Shown piece by piece: positions 1 through 6,975 of a stretch of DNA of 12,719 nucleotides (within the stretch, counting starts at the first letter, position 1; the number at the start of each line of letters is the position of its first letter). The stretch is from Planctomycetia bacterium (lineage in GTDB: Bacteria > Planctomycetota > Planctomycetia > Pirellulales > UBA1268). The stretch covers positions 1-12,719 of the forward strand of contig RGVT01000045.1 of assembly GCA_010027105.1 (NCBI GenBank), written 5' to 3'. The translations under genes were made by a program, and so were the position numbers. The notes below the pieces were generated by a model, which was not told the DNA's origin, made no database searches, and worked only from the letters and a program-made list of their open reading frames with translations.

Positions 1-30
1 GGGCCGCGGCCCCACCACGACGAACAAATT

Positions 31-1152
31 CTAGCGCTGGCGGGCGGTGCCCGCTGCGGTGCGCGGCTGCTGCTGCGGTGGCTGCTGCCGTTGCTGTTGC
101 TCGACGGCGCCCATGCCGAGGGAGAGGCCGGGGAGCCACGAGCGGAAGAACGACGCCTTCTCGGGCTGCCGCGCCGGCCCGGTCTGCCCGGCCGCCGAGC
201 GGGGTGGACGCGGCGCCTGGCCCGGGCGGCCGGTGGCGGCTGGCTCGGCCGGCCGCGTGACGCGGGCCTGCTGGACGGGCGGCACGGGTTTCCGGGGCGG
301 CTCGGGAGACGCCGCCCCGGTGTCGGAATCCTGCATGGTCTCCCGGACGGCGGGTACGAACGAGCGGTCGGCTTCGAGCGCGATCCGCTCCGGCACCACG
401 AGGTACCGCATCGGCGGCTGTGCAGGGGCTCTCAATGGCTCGATGCCCCGCGCGTCGACCGCGGGGTCGATGTCGGTGGCCGGGTGCGTCGACACCACGA
501 CCGGTGCGTCCACCACGGGCTGCGGCCCGCTGCTCACGACGCCCGCCGGCTGCGACGTCGCTTCCGCGGCCGCCGTGGGAGAGGGCACCACGGCGGTCAG
601 GGCGGTCATGGCGGTCATGGCGGTCATGGCGTCGCCGGTCGGGGCCGCGGAAGGCGGGGGCTGGTGAACGGGAGCCGACGGCGGTTCCCCGGGGCTCCAG
701 AGATCGGGCTGATCGGTCGATCCGCCGACCGTCTGTGGCGCGGGCGGCGTCACGCCGGCCATCTGGGCCTCGTCGGGCGCCGCGGCCCTCACGAGCTGCA
801 CGCTGAGCACGGGCTGCCCCTCGCGCACCGGGTGTCTGAGCACCAGGCCCTCGAAGGAGTCCCGCGGCCGCATCGCCGCCGCGGGGAGCATCGCCTTGGG
901 CCAGTCGCGCAGGGCCACGTCCCAGACCGTCACGGGAGCGCCCTGCGGCAGCGACCGCAGGGCCACGAAGATCGGTTCGCTTTCCACCCGCGGCTGCCGC
1001 TGCGCGAGGCGGACGTCGAGCGCCCGATTGACCACCACGGCCGCCGCCGCCCCCGCGAGAAACGCGGCGGCGAAGACCGTGGCCGCCCGGGGGCGCGTCG
1101 ATCGAGTCGCGTGGTTCGTGGGTCGCGGTGCGGTCATCCGACGGGCTTTCAT
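31..1152 (-). CDS. SAF-domain membrane protein, CpaB/RcpC-like (Flp pilus assembly family)
   Basis: The product is 373 residues from ATG 1152; another ATG at 1137 and a TTG at 1197 are possible starts, and none has a clear Shine-Dalgarno site. A basic N-terminus is followed by one membrane helix (about 23-43) and a SAF-like domain (about 60-120) with the phrases 'LPQGAPVTVWDV', 'DWPKAMLP' and 'LRHPVREGQPVL', as in CpaB proteins of Tad/Flp pilus systems. In that family the SAF domain is periplasmic and thought to act near the secretin. The rest is unlike textbook CpaB: residues 130-330 are rich in Pro and Ala with a triple Met-Thr-Ala repeat, a short ordered-looking patch lies near 248-272, and the tail (about 350-364) is rich in Gln. 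No RcpC domain is recognisable. The next gene downstream would lie beyond the window edge. The SAF assignment is fairly firm; a pilus role is inference. Confidence 0.7.
   Translation of the reverse strand: MKARRMTAPRPTNHATRSTRPRAATVFAAAFLAGAAAAVVVNRALDVRLAQRQPRVESEPIFVALRSLPQGAPVTVWDVALRDWPKAMLPAAAMRPRDSFEGLVLRHPVREGQPVLSVQLVRAAAPDEAQMAGVTPPAPQTVGGSTDQPDLWSPGEPPSAPVHQPPPSAAPTGDAMTAMTAMTALTAVVPSPTAAAEATSQPAGVVSSGPQPVVDAPVVVSTHPATDIDPAVDARGIEPLRAPAQPPMRYLVVPERIALEADRSFVPAVRETMQDSDTGAASPEPPRKPVPPVQQARVTRPAEPAATGRPGQAPRPPRSAAGQTGPARQPEKASFFRSWLPGLSLGMGAVEQQQRQQPPQQQPRTAAGTARQR
592..627. repeat. Four tandem 9-bp units inside the SAF-protein gene
   Basis: The unit GGCGGTCAT is repeated at 592-600 (last base G), 601-609, 610-618 and 619-627. 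On the minus strand it codes for repeated Met-Thr-Ala (the divergent copy gives Leu-Thr-Ala) in the disordered Pro/Ala-rich region. The frame is kept, so copy number could vary without breaking the protein. Confidence 0.9.
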
Positions 1153-1332
1153 GTCGGGCAACCGACGGCCGACCGGCCGGCGTCCTCCCGCGGTCAATTG
1201 AATCGACCGCCTCCGGAGCGCACGCCCACCCCGTCCGCGCGGCCCGCGTGCGGGCTGCTCAGATACCGCAGCCTGCCGCGCGGGCCGGCGACCGCCAGCC
1301 CGCAGGGTCGGCTCAGCTTGCCCTGCCCCGCG

Positions 1333-2286
1333 TCAATCGGCCGCGGACGGCGTCGGGCCGTCGTCGTCGGCGAACCCCGCGGTGGCGAAACCCGCGGTTG
1401 CGAAACCCGCGGTAGCGAAACGTGGATCGGCCGTCCGACCCTGTGGCCGGATCGCGAGCAGCCGGCGGCACTGCCCCGACGCCGTGCGATCCCGAAAGAA
1501 CGCGTCGCCGACCGTCGACGAAGCGGTACCGCAGCCGCCGACGAGCAACGTGCCCCCCTGCGGGATCGTGGCGGTGAACGCGAGACGCTCGAACGGTGCG
1601 CGACCCTGGCCCGCTTCGAGTCGGAACGCCCCCTCCTCGCCGACCCACGTCCGCTCGAGCGGCCCGTGTCTCACGGTGGGTACGAGTTCGATCCGCACCC
1701 GTCCGTCGGCGGCGGGCCAGGCCCTGAGCGCGAAGTACGCGCTGGCGTCGTGATACGTCGCGCCGTGCACCTCGCCGCCGTCGTGCTCGAGCAGAATCAC
1801 CTCCTCGAGCCCCGTCGCCGCCACGACCTCGGTGTGGCGGCCCGGCAGCAGCCTGAGAAACCTGCGCAGCACCGGGGGCCGGTCGGCCGGGCCCGCCGGA
1901 ACAGCGTCGGGTTCGGCGCCTGCCGCGGCGGGCGCCAGCCGCGCGGCGAGTTCGGGGGGCGGCTGCCCGGTCAGCAGCCCCACCCGCAGCCCGTTGGCGG
2001 CCAGCCGCCCGCGCAGCGCGCGGTCGAAGGCCTGCTCGTCGGCGGTCGCCCAGAGTTCGTCCTGCCAGGCGGCGTCGCGGTCGTCGGCACGGGCGAAGAC
2101 GATCTCCAGAGGCACCGTCTTCGGCGCGGGCCGCTGCACGATGGGCGCCGCTCCGTCGGCCGCGGCGGGCGTCGCGTGCGGCCAGCCCCGGCCCTCGTCG
2201 GCCGAGGGCGTGAACCTGCAGCCGGCGGCCGCGCAGGCGCACAGGGCCGCGCACGCGAGGTGGCTCCGGGGTCGGCGCATCGCCAT
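1333..2286 (-). CDS. Putative lipoprotein, conserved hypothetical
   Basis: The product is 317 residues. The N-terminus is a short Cys/Ala-rich signal peptide with a lipobox-like A-A-G-C ending at Cys23, so export and lipid anchoring are likely. A second ATG at 2280 lies 9 bases after a GGAG and may be the true start, which would make it two residues shorter. The central region (about 125-265) holds a conserved-looking beta-rich stretch: 'LLPGRHTEVV', 'RIELVPTVRHG', 'IPQGGTLLVGG' and 'DAFFRDR'. Its order (a Gly-rich turn, then a Phe-Phe motif and a final strand near 'RRLLAIRP') is loosely reminiscent of secretin C-terminal strands, but this is only a resemblance. The C-terminus carries three Ala-Thr-Ala-Gly-Phe repeats and an acidic tail. 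It lies 79 bases after purQ and 180 bases before the SAF protein. The function is not known to me. Confidence 0.75.
   Translation of the reverse strand: MAMRRPRSHLACAALCACAAAGCRFTPSADEGRGWPHATPAAADGAAPIVQRPAPKTVPLEIVFARADDRDAAWQDELWATADEQAFDRALRGRLAANGLRVGLLTGQPPPELAARLAPAAAGAEPDAVPAGPADRPPVLRRFLRLLPGRHTEVVAATGLEEVILLEHDGGEVHGATYHDASAYFALRAWPAADGRVRIELVPTVRHGPLERTWVGEEGAFRLEAGQGRAPFERLAFTATIPQGGTLLVGGCGTASSTVGDAFFRDRTASGQCRRLLAIRPQGRTADPRFATAGFATAGFATAGFADDDGPTPSAAD
1371..1415. repeat. Three tandem 15-bp units at the 3' end of the lipoprotein gene
   Basis: Units start at 1371, 1386 and 1401, each close to CGAAACCCGCGGTNG; a decayed fourth copy begins at 1416. On the minus strand they code for Ala-Thr-Ala-Gly-Phe three times near the C-terminus. 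The three copies differ at only two or three positions, which suggests recent slippage duplication. Confidence 0.88.
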
Positions 2287-2365
2287 GTGCTCCGCAGAAA
2301 ACGGGCGGATTGGGGCGGGGAGGGTAGCGGCCAGCGCTCCGCCGGGTCAACGGCGCCGCCGCCGG

Positions 2366-3133
2366 TCAGGAGGCCGCTTTCACGGCGTTGGCGAACACTG
2401 CGAGCCCCGCGCCCGCCGCGCCGGCCTCGAGCCGGCCGCTCCACGCGGGATGCTGCGTGGCGTCGATGAACCGCTCGGGGTGCGGCATCAGCCCGAAGAC
2501 GCGGCCGCTCTCGTCGCAGGCGCCGGCGACGTCGGCCGCGGCGCCGTTGGGATTGGTCGAGGCGCCCGCCTGATCGGCCGTGTACCGCAGCACGAGCTGG
2601 CCGGCGGCGTCGAAGGCGGCCAGGTCGGCCGCCGACCGTGCGGCGAACCGCCCCTCGCCGTGCGCGATCGGCAGTTCGAACGGCGCGTCGAGCCCGGTGA
2701 GGAACATGCACTTCGGGCCGCGGACCTCGAGCCGCACCCAGCGGTCGATGAACGAGCCGGAGCGGTTGTGGGCGAGCGCGGCGCGGGGCCGGCCGGCCGC
2801 GTCGGCGAGCAGGAGGCCCGCCTGCAGGAGCACCTGGAAGCCGTTGCAAATGCCGAGTACGAGGCCGCCGCGGTCGCGGAAGCGGTGCAGGGCGTCGCCC
2901 ATCCGCAGCGCCAGCTCGAGCGCGAAGATGCGGCCGCTGGCGATGTCGTCGCCGTAGGAGAATCCCCCGGGAATGCACACGATCTGCACGTCGTCGAGGA
3001 GCGCCGGCTTCGCGGCGAGCGCCCGCACGTGCACCCGCTTCGCGATCGCGCCGGCCCGCTCGAAGGCGTGGGCCGTCTCGTGGTCGCAGTTGGTGCCGGG
3101 GGCACGCAGCACGAGCGCGCGGGGCGAGAGCAT
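2366..3133 (-). CDS. purQ: Phosphoribosylformylglycinamidine synthase, glutaminase subunit PurQ
   Basis: This is the class I glutamine amidotransferase subunit that releases ammonia from glutamine for FGAM synthetase in de novo purine synthesis. It has 255 residues. The N-terminus 'ALVLRAPGTNCDHET' and the motif 'PGGFSYGDD' (55-63) are typical. The catalytic triad is visible: Cys96 in 'LGICNGFQ', and His218 and Glu220 in 'MPHPER'. Further family marks are 'AHNRSGSFIDRWV' and 'PIAHGEGRF'. It is somewhat longer than the Bacillus-type protein of about 227 residues and looks complete. Its ATG overlaps the purL stop by one base (TGATG), and a strong AAAGGAG lies 9 bases upstream inside purL, so the two subunits are probably made in matched amounts. 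The start is well supported by the site and by the family. Confidence 0.97.
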   Translation of the reverse strand: MLSPRALVLRAPGTNCDHETAHAFERAGAIAKRVHVRALAAKPALLDDVQIVCIPGGFSYGDDIASGRIFALELALRMGDALHRFRDRGGLVLGICNGFQVLLQAGLLLADAAGRPRAALAHNRSGSFIDRWVRLEVRGPKCMFLTGLDAPFELPIAHGEGRFAARSAADLAAFDAAGQLVLRYTADQAGASTNPNGAAADVAGACDESGRVFGLMPHPERFIDATQHPAWSGRLEAGAAGAGLAVFANAVKAAS

Positions 3134-6060
3134 CAGCTGACGCTCCTTTCGCCGCGCCACGCGCGGGCGAGCCGGGCGACCGGAACCGTCGTCGTCGCCC
3201 CGGCGGCGGTGATCCCGAGCACGGGATCCTCCTGCACCGTGCCGATCCAGGCCCAGGGGGTTCCGCGCCGCCCGAGGTCGGCGGCGAACCGCTCGGCCGC
3301 GGCGGCCTGAACGGCGCACACGAACCGCCCCGGCGTTTCGGTGAAGGCGACGGCCAGCGGCCGCGCCGCGCCGGGCGCGGCGATGTCGGCCGGAACCGCG
3401 TCGAGGTCGATCGCGGCGCCCAGGCCGCCGGCGAGCGCCATCTCGGCCACGGCCGTAAGCAGGCCGCCGTCGGAGCAGTCGTGGCAGCTCGCGAGCAGGC
3501 CGGCCCGGCACGCCGCGGCCACCGCGGCGAAGACGGCGCGGCAGGCGGCGACGTCCACCTCCGGCACGCGGCCGCCGCCCACGCGGCCGGTGAGCTCGAG
3601 CTGGCTGCCGGCGAGGTCGCCGCGCGAGAGGCCCACGATCGCGAGGCGGTCGCCGGGCCGCTTGAGGTCGGGCGTGAGGGCCCGCCGCACGTCGTCGAGC
3701 TGGCCCAGCGCCGTCGCCAGGAGCGTGGGCGGGATCGACGCCTCGCGGTTCGCGCCCGCCGCGTCGGTCCAGGCGAAGACGTTGTTGAGGCTGTCCTTGC
3801 CGCTCACGAAGGGGGCCATGAACGCGATCGCGACGTCGTGGCAGGCCCGGCAGGCCTCCACGAGCGTGCCGAGCGACTCCGGCCGCCGCGTGTCGCCCCA
3901 GCAGAAGTTGTCGAGCAGCGCGACGCGCTCCGGGTCGGCCCCCACGGCCACGACGTTGGCGATCGCCTCCACGATCGCGCCGGCGGCCATCTGGTAGGGA
4001 TCGCGCCGGCCGAGTCTGTGGCGCAGCCCGACGCCGAGGGTGATCCCGCGGTCGCGGCCGAGCACGCCGCGGATCACGGTGCCGTCGGCGGGGCCCGCGC
4101 CCGGGCCGAGCAGCGGCTTGACGACGCTCGCCCCCTGCACCTCGTGGTCGTACTGCCGGACGATCCATTCCTTGCTCGCGACGTCGGGCAGGGCGAGCAC
4201 GTCGAGGAGCGCCGAACCGAGGTCGCCGGCCGCCGCGGCGAAGCGGGCGGGCTCCTCCGGGGGGGCGGCATGCTGCGACCGGAGCCGCACCCGGGGACGC
4301 CCCTCGTGGAGGAAGTGGCAGTCGAGCTCACCGGCGGTGCGGCCCTCCCAGCGCAAAAGCAGCTTTCCCGAGCCGGTGAACGTCCCGATCGCCGTGGCCT
4401 CCACCCCCTCGTCGGCCGCCACCCGCGCGAGCTCTTCCCAGTCGGTCGGGGCGACGGCGAGCACCATCCGCTCCTGCGCCTCCGAGATCCAGACCTCCGT
4501 CGCCGAGAGGCCGTCGTACTTCAGCGGCACTCTGTCGAGGTCGACCGTCGCGCCGAGCACGGCCCCCATCTCGCCGACCGCGCTCGAGAGGCCGCCGGCG
4601 CCGCAGTCGGTGAGCGCGTGGAAGAGCTTTTGCCGCGCCGCCTCGAGCACGAAGTCGACGAGCGTCTTTTCATGGATTGCGTGGCCGATCTGCACGGCCC
4701 CGCCCGACTGGCTCTCGCTCGTGCTCGTGAGCTCCTCGCTCGAGAAGGTGGCGCCGTGGATGCCGTCGCGGCCGGTGCGGCCGCCCGCCACCACCACGAG
4801 GTCGCCCGGCTGCACCGCCGCCTCGGCCGAGTGGCGCGGCATGATCCCGACCGTGCCGCAGAACACGAGCGGGTTGCAGAGATAGCCGGGGTCGAAGGCG
4901 ACGGCCCCGGCGATCGTGGGGATGCCCATCCGGTTGCCGTAGTCGCGCACCCCGGCCACCACGCCCGCGAGCAGCCGGCGCGGATGGATCACGCCCGGCG
5001 GCAGGTCGGCGGCCGGCGTGTCGGGCGGCCCCACGCAGAACACGTCGAGGTTCGCGATCGGCCTCGCGCCCAGGCCCGTGCCGAGCACGTCGCGGATCAC
5101 GCCGCCCAGGCCCGTGGCGGCGCCGCCGTAGGGCTCGATGGCCGACGGGTGGTTGTGCGTCTCCACCTTCACGCAGATGTCGTGGTCGCCGTCGAACCGC
5201 ACCACGCCCGAGTTGTCGCGGAACACGCTCACGCACCAGTCCTGGGCGCCGAGCCGTGCGCGGATCGTGCGGGTGGCGGCGAACACGGTCTCCTTGAGGA
5301 GGTTGTCGTACCGCGCCTCGCCCGCGGGCCCGGTATGGTCGACCGCGCTCGAGAGCGTCTTGTGGCAGCAGTGCTCGCTCCAGGTCTGCGCGATCGTCTC
5401 GAGTTCGATCGCGAACGGGTCGCGGCCGAGCGTGCGGAAGTGGTCGCGCACGGCGGCGAGTTCGCGGGCGGAGAGCGCGAGCGAGCGGTCGCGGCTGAGG
5501 CGGGCCAGCGCCGCGTCGTCGAGCCCCTCGAGCCGCACCACCTCCTGCGCGAACGTCCACGGCCGGCCCCCCGCGAGCGACTCGAGCGCGAGCGGCCCGA
5601 TCACGACGTCGTGGATCGCCTCGCTCGCGAGCAGCTTCCAGGCGAGGCGTTCGGCGTCGGCCTGCGGCAGGGCGGGCAGCCAATACTTGCGGATGCTGCG
5701 CACGGCCTTCGGCTTCATGCCGAGGAGCGCGAGGGCCTCGGCGGCACTCTGCCCCGCCGGATCGGTGACGCCGGCCCGCGGCAGGACGTGGAGGGGCGTG
5801 GGCAGATCGGCGGGGCCGGCCGCAAGCGCCGGGTCGCCGACCGCGCCGAGAACGAACGATTCGGTGACGGGATCGGCGAGCAGGCGGGCGGCCAGGCGCT
5901 CGGCGTCGGCCCGGGAGAATTCCCCCTCGATGAGCCAGCCGGCGACGGTGCGGGCCCGCGTGCAGCCCGCGATGCCGAGTTCCGCGGCGCCCGCCACGAG
6001 GGCCCGGGCGGCGTGGTCGGCATCGGCCTCGCGCGGCGAGACGTCAACTTCCCACAGCAT
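3133..6060 (-). CDS. purL: Phosphoribosylformylglycinamidine synthase PurL with fused PurS-like N-terminus
   Basis: The enzyme converts FGAR, ATP and ammonia to FGAM. The product has 975 residues, between the small PurL of about 740 and the large fused form of about 1295. Residues 1-75 and about 105-160 ('LLGMKPKAVRSIRKYW', 'HDVVIGPL') look like two PurS-type units, which the small-PurL system makes as a separate protein. The catalytic core follows: 'TWSEHCCHKT' with His230, 'KVETHNHPSAIEPYGG' (298-313), 'GVIRDVLGTG', 'YGNRMGIPT' (374-382), 'DCGAGGLSSA', and in the second AIRS-like half 'VSGKDSLNN' and 'CHDCSDGGL'. There is no C-terminal glutaminase domain; that part is the separate PurQ. The ATG at 6060 has AAGGA 8 bases upstream, inside tyrA. 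It overlaps tyrA by 17 bases and purQ by one. Confidence 0.96.
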   Translation of the reverse strand: MLWEVDVSPREADADHAARALVAGAAELGIAGCTRARTVAGWLIEGEFSRADAERLAARLLADPVTESFVLGAVGDPALAAGPADLPTPLHVLPRAGVTDPAGQSAAEALALLGMKPKAVRSIRKYWLPALPQADAERLAWKLLASEAIHDVVIGPLALESLAGGRPWTFAQEVVRLEGLDDAALARLSRDRSLALSARELAAVRDHFRTLGRDPFAIELETIAQTWSEHCCHKTLSSAVDHTGPAGEARYDNLLKETVFAATRTIRARLGAQDWCVSVFRDNSGVVRFDGDHDICVKVETHNHPSAIEPYGGAATGLGGVIRDVLGTGLGARPIANLDVFCVGPPDTPAADLPPGVIHPRRLLAGVVAGVRDYGNRMGIPTIAGAVAFDPGYLCNPLVFCGTVGIMPRHSAEAAVQPGDLVVVAGGRTGRDGIHGATFSSEELTSTSESQSGGAVQIGHAIHEKTLVDFVLEAARQKLFHALTDCGAGGLSSAVGEMGAVLGATVDLDRVPLKYDGLSATEVWISEAQERMVLAVAPTDWEELARVAADEGVEATAIGTFTGSGKLLLRWEGRTAGELDCHFLHEGRPRVRLRSQHAAPPEEPARFAAAAGDLGSALLDVLALPDVASKEWIVRQYDHEVQGASVVKPLLGPGAGPADGTVIRGVLGRDRGITLGVGLRHRLGRRDPYQMAAGAIVEAIANVVAVGADPERVALLDNFCWGDTRRPESLGTLVEACRACHDVAIAFMAPFVSGKDSLNNVFAWTDAAGANREASIPPTLLATALGQLDDVRRALTPDLKRPGDRLAIVGLSRGDLAGSQLELTGRVGGGRVPEVDVAACRAVFAAVAAACRAGLLASCHDCSDGGLLTAVAEMALAGGLGAAIDLDAVPADIAAPGAARPLAVAFTETPGRFVCAVQAAAAERFAADLGRRGTPWAWIGTVQEDPVLGITAAGATTTVPVARLARAWRGERSVS
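3143..3149 (-). promoter_or_regulatory. Ribosome-binding site of purQ
   Basis: The minus strand reads AAAGGAG here, 9 bases before ATG 3133 and inside the last codons of purL. It fixes the purQ start and, with the TGATG overlap, indicates translational coupling. Confidence 0.8.
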
Positions 6061-6910
6061 CGCGCGCGTCCTTGGCGGCCTGGAGGAGGGTCACGAGTCT
6101 GCGGCGGTCCCCCTTCTCGAGTGCCGTGAGCAGCCGCTCGGTGGCCGCGGCCACCTTCGAGAGAGCCCGGGCGACGGGCGCCGCGTTGTCGAGGAGGATG
6201 TCGGCCCACAGGTCGGAATCACCGGCTGCGATCCGCGTGGTGTCGCGCCAGCCGCCGGCCGTGAACCGCCGCGCCTCCGGCGGGGTGGCGGCCGCCAGTG
6301 CGGCGGCGAGCACGTGGGGGGCGTGGCTCGTGGCCGCGAGCAGGCGGTCGTGCTCGGCGGGCCGCATCGTGAACACGGTCGAGCCCAGGGCCGCCCAGAA
6401 CTCCCCCGCGGCCTCAACGTCGGCTGCGGGCGTCGCGGGGGCGGGCGTGACCACGGTGACCCGGCCGGTGAACAGGTCGTCCGCGGCGGCGGCCGGGCCG
6501 CGGCGGTGGCTGCCGGCGAGCGGATGCGCGCCGACGAACCGGCCGCGCCGCCCGCGGCGCCGCCTTTCCCACGCTTTCACGATCGAGCCCTTCGTGCTGC
6601 CGGCGTCGGTGAGGAGCGTGCCCGGCCGCACCGCGACGTCGGCCGCGTCGAGCAGGCGCGGAATCGCGGCCACGCCGGTGGCCACGACCACGAGGTCGGC
6701 CTCGGCGGCGGCCCGCTCGAGATCGGTGGTTGTGTCGGTGACGGCCCCGAGCCGGCGGGCCTCGGCGAGCGATTTCGGCGAGCGGCTCACCCCGATCACC
6801 CGGCCCGCCAGGCCCCGGGCCCTGAGCGCGAGACCGATCGAGCCCCCGATCAGGCCCACGCCGACGACGGCGACGACGGGCCAGTGCGGGTGCGGGGCGG
6901 CGGCGGGCAT
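6044..6910 (-). CDS. tyrA: Prephenate (or arogenate) dehydrogenase, TyrA family
   Basis: The enzyme oxidatively decarboxylates prephenate (or arogenate) with NAD(P)+ in tyrosine synthesis. It has 288 residues, the usual size of a monofunctional enzyme without a chorismate mutase or ACT domain. The Rossmann loop 'VGVGLIGGSIG' is at 16-26. 'TDAGSTKGSI' (101-110) and 'GAHPLAGSHRRG' (127-138) hold the expected Ser and catalytic His129. 'TSHAPHVLAAALA' (195-207) and 'GGWRDTTRIAAGDSDLW' (219-235) are typical of the C-terminal helical domain. An Arg-rich stretch (115-124) precedes the active-site loop. The start ATG has no clear Shine-Dalgarno site. It is the first gene of the tyrA-purL-purQ unit, with a likely promoter in the 65-base divergent gap. 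Whether it prefers prephenate or arogenate, NAD or NADP, cannot be told by eye. Confidence 0.93.
   Translation of the reverse strand: MPAAAPHPHWPVVAVVGVGLIGGSIGLALRARGLAGRVIGVSRSPKSLAEARRLGAVTDTTTDLERAAAEADLVVVATGVAAIPRLLDAADVAVRPGTLLTDAGSTKGSIVKAWERRRRGRRGRFVGAHPLAGSHRRGPAAAADDLFTGRVTVVTPAPATPAADVEAAGEFWAALGSTVFTMRPAEHDRLLAATSHAPHVLAAALAAATPPEARRFTAGGWRDTTRIAAGDSDLWADILLDNAAPVARALSKVAAATERLLTALEKGDRRRLVTLLQAAKDARDAVGS
6069..6073 (-). promoter_or_regulatory. Ribosome-binding site of purL
   Basis: The minus strand reads AAGGA, 8 bases before ATG 6060 and within the end of the tyrA coding region. It supports the chosen purL start and hence the 17-base overlap. Confidence 0.65.
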
Positions 6911-6918
6911 GGCGGGTT

Positions 6919-6947
6919 TTTAGCAGATGCGCCGGGGCTGTTATAGA
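6919..6947. promoter_or_regulatory. Putative divergent promoter region between tyrA and the GspF-like gene
   Basis: The 65-base gap (6911-6975) holds the only clear AT-rich patch nearby. On the plus strand TATAGA (6942-6947) lies about 16 bases after TTAGCA (6920-6925), a weak sigma-70-like pair. On the minus strand the same patch reads TATAAC (6940-6945), a -10-like box for tyrA with no good -35. The two -10 boxes overlap, so the divergent genes may compete for polymerase. Planctomycete promoters are poorly defined, so this is tentative. Confidence 0.4.
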
Positions 6948-6975
6948 AGGTGGCGGATTCCCGGCGGCGCTGCAG

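Noticed and set aside
1153..1332. A possible small gene or RNA in the 180-base gap between the lipoprotein and SAF-protein genes
   Set aside because: There are only a short GCCCGC/GCGGGC palindrome and no convincing start, coding pattern or terminator.
91..2469. A 792-residue plus-strand ORF opposite the SAF protein and the lipoprotein
   Set aside because: The composition is Arg/Gly/Pro-heavy and it spans two real minus-strand genes; it is a GC-driven shadow.
3134..4168. An apparent N-terminal extension of purQ to 600 residues
   Set aside because: The extension is an off-frame reading of purL; the real start is ATG 3133, with an AAAGGAG site and family-typical N-terminus.
3481..6129. An 882-residue plus-strand ORF opposite purL
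   Set aside because: It is exactly antisense to purL, is rich in Arg, His, Glu and Gly with no family motifs, and is explained by high third-position GC.
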